From the NCBI GenBank assembly GCA_037974665.1, contig CM075770.1, positions 95,972,850 through 96,036,849 of the forward strand: a stretch of DNA of 64,000 nt, given 5' to 3'. Made by a program: the position numbers and the translations under genes. Under the pieces are notes generated by a model. That model searched no databases and was not told the DNA's origin. It was given only the letters and a program-made list of their open reading frames with translations. Positions within the stretch are counted from its first letter, which is position 1. Every line of letters begins with the position of its first letter. The DNA is from Ehretia macrophylla (taxonomy: Eukaryota; Streptophyta; Magnoliopsida; Boraginales; Ehretiaceae). Below are positions 24,405 through 34,596 of this stretch, in pieces.

Positions 24405-26461
24405 TGAAGGCGCAATAAAGGCGTCACCTTCAAAATGAAGGTGCAAAAGGCGTCGGCTTCATAATGAAGGCGCAAGAGGCGTCAGCTTCAAAAGCGGGAG
24501 TACAACGGGATCGTCTCGAGATATATAAATAACAAAAACATGCAAGCGCAGCATAAGTAATAACAATTAAAACTTTGCATGTAGACAAGTTGTATTTACA
24601 AAGATCTCAAGAGTAAATCCGTAACTTAGTACAAAAGAAAAATACATAAAAGTATATACAACTATATACAAATGTATTTAAAACGAAATACCTCGCATGG
24701 AGAACTCAGGTGTAGACTCTTGAAATAATGATCTTGACTCGTACAAATCTCCTCCGCAAGTGCAAAGGCCCTAGTCGGTCCACGGGTATCCAAAAGCAAA
24801 TGACAACTAACTAATAATAGAGTTAAGTCCAAGAGCTTAAGTGATTTAGAGTTAAAACAAGAAGCAAAATATTTTTCTAACTCTACAAGCTTGGGCCGAA
24901 TTCACCAAGAGAAATAGAGAAAAATCTAGCTTCTAATTAAGTGCAATTTTTGGCCAAGGCAACAACAAAAGAATGAAGACATGACCTCTATTTATAGATG
25001 CTCAAACTTGCTCATCAAATGACAAGTGGCATGATCTAAATATGTGAAGAAGCCAAGTGTCAAAATTATCCTTTGATGGTCAGCCAAGGAGGGGTAAAAA
25101 GGACAATTTTTCATGCAACTTGTTGTTTGTCTTTTTGTGCAAGTTGTCTTTTGTCCTTTTGTGTTTCATCTTTTAGTGTTTGTCTTTTTGTGTAACTTGT
25201 TGTTTGTCTTTTAGTGAAGACCAACATTAATTAATTCTAAACCTCATTAGAATAATTAATTCAAGATTGACCCTTCAATTTATTTGCACTATTGACCCAA
25301 TACTTTTCAGTATTTATACTTTGGCCCCAAAACTTTTAAAAATTATAATTTTGTCCCACTTAACCGTTAATGTCCAAAATTACACCGTTAAGACATTAAC
25401 ACATTTTCAACTCAATACCAAGCTCGAAAATGCTTTATTCATGATACTCTAAGTGTGTGACTTTCTAGGTTCATGACTGTACAACGATAAATGATCGATT
25501 CTAAAAATGTCTCCGTCATTTTTTGGAATACCTTCATGTTCATGAGTGACGCACTAGCAACAAACGTATCATGACAATATGTACAGTAATGAAGTCCAAT
25601 TCCAACGAACCTATTTATAGTCGCAAATTAGCGTGCAGTCCAATCCTTCTATTAAAATGTCCCGATCGTTGTGGGGACCATGAAATGATTAAGTCCGCTG
25701 TACGATTCTATGCATAGATCTAATTCGGTGGAATGAGAGATGACATCTATGGAAAAATACATTTCCATCGTTCAACTACCCCGGCCGAGGATTTTTCATT
25801 TCAGACGACCGACACTAGATCGCATAGGATATCGCCTCACTGTTGGAGGTTAACAGATCCTATCTTGACAATTACGTTTCGGTCTCATATCACAAGACTA
25901 AACTGCAAAAGGTCATATCTCACCTTCAAAGAAGGCGAACATTGTCCAAACGCAAGATTTAGCCCCTGATATAGCCGGCAGCCGTAATTTCTCAAGTCAA
26001 AGGATTAATTTTCTCAATTTGCAATGAATGACAAACTATTAATCCAAAGTCATGTAGTTTCATCATTCCGGTTACATTCAATGATCAGTTCAACCAACGA
26101 TCATTTATATGTGAGTTAATCATATCCCTATGCCATTGTAGCTCAACGTTTGCTACCATTTATCATTAGCATCTCTATGTTAATCAAAGGTAACTACATA
26201 TGATAGTCTGTACTTGATTATTCTAGTCCTGGTCGAATAATCTAAGGACTATGAATGCTTTTGAATGTTTATCATGTCGAAGAAATATGCAGTCGAATCC
26301 TCAACACTTTAAGTATATACCTCTACTCAGAAAAACATTAAAGACACATTCATATAATTGAACGGAGAATATGAACATCCAATTAACATGTCATTCATAT
26401 TTATATCGAAATGCCCTATATAGGTCATTTAACTATATAGCATTAGGGCATATCTCTAATA
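24405..26461 (-). repeat. Right LTR of the Copia element (5' LTR in element sense)
   Basis: About 2.06 kb, matching 14498-16544 in the same orientation with scattered differences, including the 30-bp tandem units at its start. It ends TCTCTAATA at the AATAC duplication. Confidence 0.9.
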
Positions 26462-28899
26462 AATACATGATCAAAATGTATCGAAAGTGATACTGGGACA
26501 TTTAAAATGGATATCCAGTTCAATCAAATAAGTTTTACTCGGAAGTTACGAATCAGTTTTGGGCTAAATTCAGAATAAACACTGTATCGATTGGGAAAGA
26601 GTTAGGTGGCAAATTATATATGGATCAAAATTTGTACAAGTCTAGTTATTAACTCTTCAAACGGTTCGTGAATTGGAGTTCTCTAGCATAAGTTATGATC
26701 GTTTTAGCAAAATGTGTCAGAATTGCCTTTAAGATGCAAAAATACAACTTTGATGTTATTTTTGTCTCGATCTGATTTATTCAACTCTGATTGAATTTAT
26801 TGGGTCAAAATTAGTTGTAATTGTATACATGTTGGTAGACTTTTGGCATTAGAGAGTAATTTAGAAGACATTTAGCACATAACATAATTCTAATTGGCAT
26901 GTGGCATTTAATAGACTTATGGAAGGGTCATTTTAACCACACCAATAAGATAAAACCAAACAAAAGAAAAGAAAAGGAAATGAAGAGTGAAGGAGTCGGC
27001 CAAACAGGAAAAAAAATAGGAGAGAGAGAAAAAAGTTAGGGCAAGAGGAGAAAGAGAAGACGAAGAAGAAAGGAAGAAATCTTGCATTTTGGCTCAAATT
27101 TCTTACTCTACTTTGCATTTCCTACAAAACTAAGGTGAGGGGTTTAGTTATTTTATGTAATTATGGTAGTTTTGAAAGAAGAAAGTTTATGTTATGTTAT
27201 GTAATGGTAGATTTTGCTATGAAATTGCATATTAAAGAGTTGTTGCAAGAAACTTGTGCATTATACTCTTGGAAGTTGGAATCTTAAGTGATTAAAATAG
27301 TTGTCTAGTATGTTGAATACTATGTAGTTTATATGTTTGATAAAATGCTTAAAAAAGTGTTCTTAGTTTGAACATAAAGTGTAGACTATAGGTATATAAG
27401 CCTTATGTGTGATTTCATAGCTTGGAGACAAAAATTGGTAGAGTTTTAGTGTATTTTGGGGGAATTACAGAAAATTCCTGTAAAGGTGCAAACCTTATTT
27501 TTTGCTTATTAACCTTGCCTTATGCTTGATTTTGCCTATGTGTTCCACTTAAATTGCATTATAGTTGGCTATTAAATTGGTTTTGCTAAGATTAAGCAAT
27601 TGTATTGCTTTATAAGATGGTGAATTAGTGGTTATATGCTAGATGAATGATGATTGGGCATAGGTAGTTTGAATTGGTAAAAAGTATTTGTTGGGAACGA
27701 ATGCTCCGGTGAAATGAATGTTAGAAGAATAATGATTGCTTGGTGGAATTAAAGTCTAGAGAGTGTAAGTGTAAACGGGAAATGATAGCTTAAGTGAAAG
27801 AAAAAGTGCTTTGATATTATGGCATAAATACTTATATGTAGAGGTAAGTGAAATAAGGACATGTCATGTAAAATGAATTTATGCTATAACCAAAGATTTA
27901 CATGAATGCATGCGTGTTTACTTGCTATTGAAAGTTATTAATGAGTATAAATGTTGCATAAACGGTATGATGACCTACTTTATCATCTACCAAATGTGTT
28001 ATTAAAGTGTTGTTGCTTGTTAATGTGATTAAAAGGCAACCTACTTTGTTGTCCCCTCGTTTAAAGTGCATTTAACGAATGTGTGAATGATTGATTGAAT
28101 GTTATCGAAAGGTTACAACCTTTTATCAAGGCACGGTAGTACTGTGTCTCCACTGGACGACAGCGGGCTTGCCAATGGTTGGTTACATGACCTCCACGAT
28201 CTATTCCATCACTCACTTGGTCGGTGAAGGCCATAGGGTATTGGGTTGTAGGATTTCGGGGTACATTCGGAGTATACCCACCAGCGTTATAGCGCATTGG
28301 ATCAAACGAAATGGGAGTCATAAAGTGGAATAAAAATCGTATCCTTTTTCTTGTGTGGTTATATCTCTTTCATATTACTTGAATAAGTGTTGCATGTTTC
28401 ATTGTTAAATGCTTCTACATGATATCAATGCTTATACTATTGTAATTGTTGGCTTATTAGTGATATTTTCAAATGTCTTATCAAAAGGCTTTCCAAAACT
28501 CCCTTCCACCCCCCTCACTGAGCTTTATAGCTCACCCCTTTCATTTTATGAAATGTTTTTAGATGAACTCTTAGGATTTAGAGATTAGTGCCGTCGAGAA
28601 GATTTTGAGAGATCCTTTGGGTTTATGTAGTTAGTTTAAATTGTGAAATCTCTTGTAATAGAAAATTGTTATAAAGAGTTATTGTAATGGACTCTTGAAT
28701 TATATTGAATGTAGTGGAAGAATGTTAGTTGCCCTGATGTACTATTTTATGGATATTAGTGAGCGGGCTATTGTATTATGGCTTAGCGGACTTTGGAGGA
28801 GCAGTCTTCTTCAGCCCGGGGTATCACGATCCCGTTAATGTTTTGTGAATTTGCAGATATCTATGGTATCAAAGACTTTATTGATGGGGGATCGTGACA
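26462..28899 (+). repeat. 3' LTR of the LARD element, remaining part
   Basis: Resumes the LTR exactly where 14497 was interrupted (AAATACATGATC versus AAATATGTGATC in the 5' LTR) and follows it to GGGGATCGTGACA. It is followed at 28900 by the element's ACATC duplication. The open frames at 28061-28333 lie in the shared LTR block and are not supported as genes. Confidence 0.88.
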
Positions 28900-28904
28900 A
28901 CATC

Positions 28905-29560
28905 CATAGCTAGGGGCTACAAATGGGCTACAAACTTTTTCCTTTCCGTAGCCTATCCGTAGCCAATGGCCACGGATAGGCTACGGATGAGCTGGGGCTA
29001 CGGATGGGCCACGAATGGGCTACGGACTTGTACACAAAAACAAGGGTTATCGCTTTTAATTTGAATTATAGAAATGTGATTCTACCTACAACGTAGTAAA
29101 ACTTCACTTGACTTGCAAGCATTCCAAATAAAAATAAACTTGGTGCTTTATTTCATTAGCATGTTTACTTTTATAGAAAAATCTCACAAGAAATCAATAG
29201 CCGTTTAAATCGAACTTATCATGTTCTCACTTAACATTGCGTTATTGTTAATTAACATTCAATTTAGTGATCCAAAAATTCTCACATTATGTTTGAACTT
29301 CATAAACAAGAAAAATATAAAGATATCAACACATTTTAATACGTTGTTCCTATCTATTAATAATTTATGACACATACTATTAGTTCTCTATAGCCCATCC
29401 CTAGCTACGGATGGGCTACGGACTTCTTCCTTTCCGTAGCCCATCTGTAGCAAATGGCCACGGATGGACCACAGATGGGCTGTAAAACTTTACACAAAAA
29501 CAAAGGTTATTGTTTTTAATTTGAATTATAGAAATGTGATTCCACCTACTCCTGATCGAG
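28905..29560. repeat. Tandem duplication of a CTACGG-rich unit, first copy split by the LARD
   Basis: A unit with repeated GGATGGGCTACGGACTT-type motifs followed by ACACAAAAACAA-GGTTAT and a TTTAATTTGAATTATAG stretch occurs at 28905-29092 and again at 29395-29550. The left flank of the LARD (7172-7224, TTCCTACCTATTAA...) matches 29347-29400, so the first copy starts on the other side of the 21.7-kb insertion. Unit spacing is about 0.5 kb. The function and element class are unknown. The short CTACGG motifs resemble subterminal repeats of DNA transposons. Confidence 0.7.
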
Positions 29561-29689
29561 ACCAGTATGATAATTAGTAGATTCTACTTTTTTGTAAATT
29601 TCTAAAACTAATTTTATACTATATTTTGTAGATGTTCTGAATATTAATATATGTATATGTTAAATTTAATTTTTTTGCAAATATATATT

Positions 29690-29900
29690 TTTTTTTTTGA
29701 AAAAAATACATGGGGACGATGAGGCGACAAAAACCGTCAATAAATAATGACCGCATGGCGATGAACATTGGTGACCAATAGGCGAGAAAACTTTGGCTAG
29801 GACACTGCGATGAAAACGTGGCTACGATTTGGTGATGAAAGCTTGGCTAAGAAATGGCAACAAAAGCTTTGGCTATGACACGGCGACGAAAATAAATAAA
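29690..29900. repeat. GGCTA...GCGACGAAAA short tandem repeats
   Basis: Four copies of a 25-27-bp unit starting GGCTA (29795, 29820, 29845, 29871), preceded by more diverged GGCGA-AAAA motifs from about 29710. Resembles subterminal repeats of CACTA-type elements, but no terminal inverted repeat was found nearby. Confidence 0.6.
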
Positions 29901-31680
29901 TAATAAAAAATAATGTATATTTAATTATGAATTTTTAAAAAAATTTCAATATAAGATATTCAAAATTTAGGTAAAGTAGAACACTCTATTAAATTCAGTG
30001 AATGTCAAAATGATTCTATGAGATTGTTACGGCTTTTGGACTTTGGGCCTTTGTATTTAATTTGCTGGTCTTTGCCCAGCGAAGCAGGGGCATTCCCTAT
30101 GAGAGCTTACTATGACTATGAGCTTTGTCAAGGCAAAGACTTTGCAAATGCTAATTATAATCATTTATACTATAATTTTATATATATCATATTACATTCT
30201 GCCATAACGTCATTAGTCATTGTTCCTATGTTTATAGGTCCTCATTACAGAACAATTTTGTGTATATATTACTTACATTTTACAATAAAGTAGTTACATT
30301 GTTATTACTATATATATTCTCACATCAGCACCGTTACTCAGCCTCATCATGTCGCCCTTGTCTCTATTTCTAAGTCATCATTACAAAACAATTTTGTATA
30401 TATTTATATGCGAATTAAATAGTATGTACATAAATTTGCATTTAGTTAAACTTTTATGTTGATTAGAGCTACCGTGAGTGTTATTTATATGTATTTGTAT
30501 GTGTATGCATACATGATAAGTTATTATATAGAGCTATAGTTGAAAAGCTTACTTTGTAAGGAATACCTCTGAAATTTTTAGAGTAGGGAGGGAAATGTTT
30601 GAAATGAGATGATAGTACTAAATGGACACATTTTATAGTTTTGATTTGAGCTTTCGGCAGTATTAATTGTGTTGTGTTTTGGGTGGTAAATATTTGAAGT
30701 GAGATGATAGGATTGAATCTAAATTCATCTCTTCAACAATATATCAAATTTTCAAGGTTGTAGAATTATTAACCACAAAAAACAATGGTTGCAAAATTAA
30801 GTGAAAATCTTGAATAAACCAGGGTCTAAATTCCCACACTTCTCTTCTATCCACAGTGTTGTTGATGGAGATTAGAGAGATATTTGGTTTAACATTGAGG
30901 ATATCTCTACATACGTCACATTATTGTTTCGTGTTTTCTCTCTAGACTTCTTCTATAAAGAGTGTAACATTTCATTGGCCTCTATAGCAAAATCTCCGAG
31001 GCCTATGCTCTCTATTTCCTTATTCTTTACCTCATTCCATTTTGTTTTTATTCTCCCCAACTTTTTCTTCAAGCTTTATAGCTCGAACCAACCATCACAA
31101 TTAAATAATCTTATATGTTCCAAAACTTAAAACTATTACAAAAAGGTTTTTAAAAAGTTGCAAATGAGTTTAACCGTTATATATGACTTATTTCCACATT
31201 GCACTTTGTCAATTCAAAGGCTAACTTAACACCTGTCCCAAAACTATTCGCACGTTCTTCCACTTCATCCCTTGCCTGAACCCATCTCCAAATTCCCAAG
31301 GGAATGGGGAGCACTCGAGGATTTTTTAAACTATACAAAACTGAGAAAAACATAATTTCAAGATATATACTGAAGTTAGAATAAATTTTGAATATAACTA
31401 TAAATTTTGAAAAAGATCAAATATTCCTTTAATTAGATAATAATAATAGCCTTATAAACCAAGATTCTTGCATCTAAACAATTTTTTAAACTAAAACCAC
31501 TAAGTATGAGAACTAAATCTTCAAGAAGAATGTTTCTTTGTGTAATTGGAAGTGCATTATTATCCTAAAACCTTCAGTCCAGCACAAAATCTTCACTTTT
31601 CAGTAGTGATCAAAACTTTCCTTTTAACTTTGTTATTCTTTTTTACATCAACAAGTTCAACCAACTAGAGTGTCAACTTC
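29901..31680. other. AT-rich DNA, nothing recognised
   Basis: No homologous coding region recognised. Open frames of 91 codons (30018-30293) and 68 codons (30924-31130) are present but show no family motif, and they are within chance expectation for AT-rich sequence. Confidence 0.5.
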
Positions 31681-31685
31681 AAAAT

Positions 31686-32150
31686 GTGCAAGGGAAGCTT
31701 GACGAGCGACTTGCTAAGGAGAAGGAACTAGTATTGAAGGGGAAGACTGTTGATGCTGTCAAAACTGAAGAAAGGAACCTCGAATGGGTTTTAGATTCCA
31801 CCGCTTCTATACATATGTGCAATGAGATAGGTCTATTCGAGACTTTGCATGCTGAGGGGGAGTTTGCTGGCATCGCTGTTGCAAACAATGAGGTGATGAA
31901 AGTTGAAGGCGTTGGAACTGTTTGCCTGAAACTAAATAACAGTGCTGTCAGAATCCTTCATGATGTGAGGTATGTACTATCCAGTAGTCACAACATCATT
32001 GCATTGGGAGTGTAGTTATCACATGGATGTAAGTACATTGGCGAAGAAAACTGATACAAAGTTTACAGACATAATAAATTGTTCTTGAGTGGCAAGATGA
32101 ATCAGAGGAAGATTTGCATCTTGGAAGGTCATACTGCACGAGAGAGGATC
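31686..32150 (+). pseudogene. Copia gag end, protease and pre-integrase fragment
   Basis: A 109-codon frame (31686-32015) encodes a lysine-rich linker, then WVLDSTASIHMC, the Copia aspartic-protease motif in which the normal DSG is DST, then VANNEVMKVEGVGTV and a VRYV block. After the TAG at 32013 the same frame continues with a KYIGEEN segment, another stop and a VYRHNKLFLSGK-like pre-integrase segment. The altered active-site triad and the stops show it is dead. Confidence 0.78.
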
Positions 32151-32262
32151 ATAAGCACGAGCGATCGTTGGACAAGCATTTGTCCAAAAAAAAACCATGG
32201 AGAAGAGAGTGGCGTTCTCCAAGGTTGTTGAAGTGTTTGGAGAATCTTGTCAAAATGTGAAC

Positions 32263-33010
32263 TGTTGAGCAGAAGGGAGCACGCTGTTCAACAAAATTCT
32301 GAGTTTTGGCCAGGGGGAGCCAGATTACAGTCCCATACCTACAAATTGGTGTGGAAAGGAAAATTGTTGGTGGGTTCCCCACCAATTTGCATGTGGGGCC
32401 CACAGCATGCAAATGTTGAAGAAAAGGGGAAGGAAAATGTCAAATTATGAATGCAGTTGCACACTCTGACCAAATAAAAGAAAAATGACAGTTGTAATTG
32501 CAGCTGTCTTATACACGGTTTCTACAAAGAAATCGTGTACTCCCTCCCCCTATTTCAATTATAAATAGGAGGTTAGGGTGAAGGGAAAAATCAGTTCATT
32601 AGTTATCTAGTTCAGAGTAACAGAGCTATGAGTTCCAAATTGAGATAGATACACGAGTGTGTGTGAGTCAATCTGTACAAGCAAAATTGAATGAAAACAT
32701 ATTAATTGAAAGTGAGTAATTCAATATTTGTAAGAGAGAGTTTCTCGTGTTTTGCTAGAAAATTGAGCCTTTGGTGAGGGTTTATAACTTTAACCATTCA
32801 AAAGTTATATTGTAAGGGAAGGTTAGATTTTAGCTGTGTAAAAATTACACTGTTGTAATCCTTGTGTAATAGTTGGTGAATTACTCCATGGACACAACCA
32901 ATTTTTGGTGAACCATGTTAAAATTTTGTATGTGTCTTTTTATTATTTTCACAAATTTTCGTACACGATCCTATAAAATCCAGCCTGGGGAATAGTCGAT
33001 ATTCCCAACA
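32263..33010 (+). repeat. 3' LTR of the Copia fragment (about 0.75 kb)
   Basis: Ends TGTTG...CAACA form the short LTR inverted repeat. A TATAAATAGG promoter-like box lies at about 32560-32575, and a CCATGGACACAACC...GAACCATGTTAAAATTTTG segment near 32885-32930 is characteristic of the R/U5 end of Tork-type Copia LTRs. The left edge could instead be near 32249. No PBS follows it, in agreement with a 3' LTR. Confidence 0.7.
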
Positions 33011-33012
33011 TT

Positions 33013-33589
33013 GTAGTGGGTTCATGCAATGGTTAACTTTGTGTAAGGAGTGTAGTTAACAATGATCATGTTCTTTATATATGCAATCCAATACTAAGAG
33101 AATACATTGTCCTACCAAGATCTAGCATTAGAGGTGTGGTTGAGTCTTACTACGCGTTTGGGTGTAGCTCAAGCAACGGACACTACAAAGTCATACGAGT
33201 TCCTGCAGAGAAATATAACTGTCAAAGTTTAACAGTTGGTGTTAATTCCCGATGGAGAAGGCTGAAGGATACCTCAGCTCCAATAGTTTTAAGTCAATGT
33301 AATGGAAATACTATTTTCTTAACGGAATGCTTCACTGGCCACTTTGGATGAAGACAACGAGTTTTACACTTTGGATGGGCAAATAAGTCCTAATTATCAC
33401 GTTTGTGTAGTTTAATTTGACTTCGGGGAAGAGAAACTCGCAGTGATCGCACCTCCTCCATGTTTCTCTAACCAAGATTGTGCATTTCCCTTGACAGTGT
33501 TAAGTGGCTGCCTTAGCGTTTTTCTTTGTTTTCGTACACATATTGAGATATGGTATATGAAAGCTTGTGGAGTTGAACAATCTTGGACC
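33013..33589 (+). pseudogene. F-box protein pseudogene, F-box-associated (FBA) domain fragment
   Basis: The + strand encodes VVGSCNG, then a stop, LYICNPILREYIVLPRS, AFGCSSSNGHYKVIRV and WRRLKD in one frame. After a TGA at 33349 and a frame change it continues with a FDFGEEKLAVI segment, FPLTVLSGCLSVF, and IEIWYMKACGVEQSWT. These are successive blocks of plant F-box-associated interaction domains (FBA_1/FBA_3 type), which follow the F-box in SCF ubiquitin-ligase substrate receptors. The F-box itself is absent. The Copia LTR ends at 33010 just before it and the CACTA terminus starts at 33590 inside the last motif. This is the only recognisable host-gene remnant in the window. Confidence 0.85.
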
Positions 33590-33892
33590 CACTACAAAAA
33601 AAAAAAATCAAATGCGACGAACAATTTTCGTCTCTTTTCTGTTGCCAAAAGGGTCTAGGCAATGGAAAAGGGACGAAAATCGTCCGTCTCCAAAATTATC
33701 ATCTCTAATTTGCCCTATAGTCGCCAAGTCATCTTCTTTGGCAACAGCATTTTAGTCCGTCTCTAAATTCTGTCTCCAAATCGTCTCCAAAAAATTGTCA
33801 TCTTCACATTGTCGCCAATAAAATTTCGTCTCCAATCACATTCCGCCTCCAAACCATCCCCAACCACATTCCTTCTCCAAACTGTCTCCAAA
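33590..33892. repeat. CACTA terminus and subterminal repeats, outer part
   Basis: CACTACAAAAAAAA at 33590 is the conserved terminal inverted repeat. Behind it about a dozen variants of CGTCTCCAAA and GTCGCCAA occur in the same orientation, as in other plant CACTA subterminal regions where transposase binds. The array is cut at 33893 by a solo LTR. Confidence 0.85.
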
Positions 33893-34596
33893 TGTAATAC
33901 CCGATCTCGACTATGCATTTACAAGTATTTATTTATATTTATTTCTTTCATTATTCTTGAAAAACGTGCCTTTATGATTATTTGCTTGCATTTAATTTAT
34001 AATTAATTGTCTTATTATTTAAGATCAATTTGTATTTTGATTAATAGATTACTATTATGTGTTCTTAGTTCTCATAACATGAATTAAAATTAATCTAGTA
34101 TTTCAAACTAAACATTTGTTTCGATTGAAGGAAAAGATTAACTTGATACGCGTATTTGGATAATTTGAATTAAAAATATTAAATTTAGCACTTTACATTT
34201 CAATTAGATTAAATAACTTGTGTTTGAGCGTGATTTAGATATGCTGTTGATTAAGTGACTTAGTTACAATATAAGGAATAGTATTAGGTTTGATCCTAAA
34301 TGACTTTGAAATGAATAAGTTGAGGAAAGATGATATAGTCTATAATGAAATTAGTATTTTAATAGTATTAGGTATTGTTATACTTAAGGTAATTATCTTA
34401 CTAATGTTTACCAATGAATTGATAGGAAATATTAACCCTTAATAAGTATAGGTCTCCATTAAAATAAAAGATTAAATAGCATTACGAAAACAACTCATTG
34501 ATTATGGATAGGATTCATTAGTTAAAAATATTAACTGAGTAGTTGAACCTATGGATAATTTGAGGATATTAAAATTTATGAATTAGTTAGTAATAC

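Larger units (their letters stand above)
14498..26461 (-). mobile_element. Copia (Ty1) LTR retrotransposon, degenerate, minus strand
   Basis: Flanked by AATAC duplications (14493-14497 and 26462-26466) within the 3' LTR of the LARD element. Two LTRs of about 2.05 kb enclose gag, protease, integrase, RT and RNase H in Copia order on the minus strand. The PBS complement abuts the right LTR, and the purine-rich strand of a Copia-type polypurine tract (AAGTGGAAGAT) abuts the left LTR. In element orientation the LTR begins TATTAGAG and ends CTTCA, the initial TG again having become TA. Coding regions carry several stops and a solo LTR sits in gag, so it is inactive. Removing the solo LTR leaves about 9.4 kb. 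Confidence 0.92.
7225..28899 (+). mobile_element. Non-coding LTR retrotransposon (LARD-like), full length, host of a nest
   Basis: The element is bounded by a perfect 5-bp duplication, ACATC at 7220-7224 and 28900-28904. It has a 5' LTR (7225-9784), a PBS, a 3' polypurine tract and a 3' LTR that starts at 14408 and resumes at 26462-28899 after a Copia insertion. Once the inserted elements are removed, the internal region is only about 2.0 kb and shows no gag or pol similarity. Long LTRs with a non-coding interior and a Ty3-type polypurine tract match the large retrotransposon derivative (LARD) description, so mobilisation would need proteins supplied by another element. LTR ends are TATAAT...GACA, so the initial TG has become TA in these copies. 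Confidence 0.85.
31680..33010 (+). mobile_element. Internally deleted Copia element with 3' LTR
   Basis: A gag-end/protease fragment leads, without integrase or RT, straight into a Tork-like LTR that ends at the edge of an F-box pseudogene. No 5' LTR or PBS was found upstream, so the copy is both 5'-truncated and internally deleted. Target-site duplications were not identified. Confidence 0.7.

Noticed and set aside
30018..30293. A 91-codon frame considered as a small host gene
   Set aside because: No family motif, no supporting splice or start context, and such lengths are expected by chance in AT-rich DNA.
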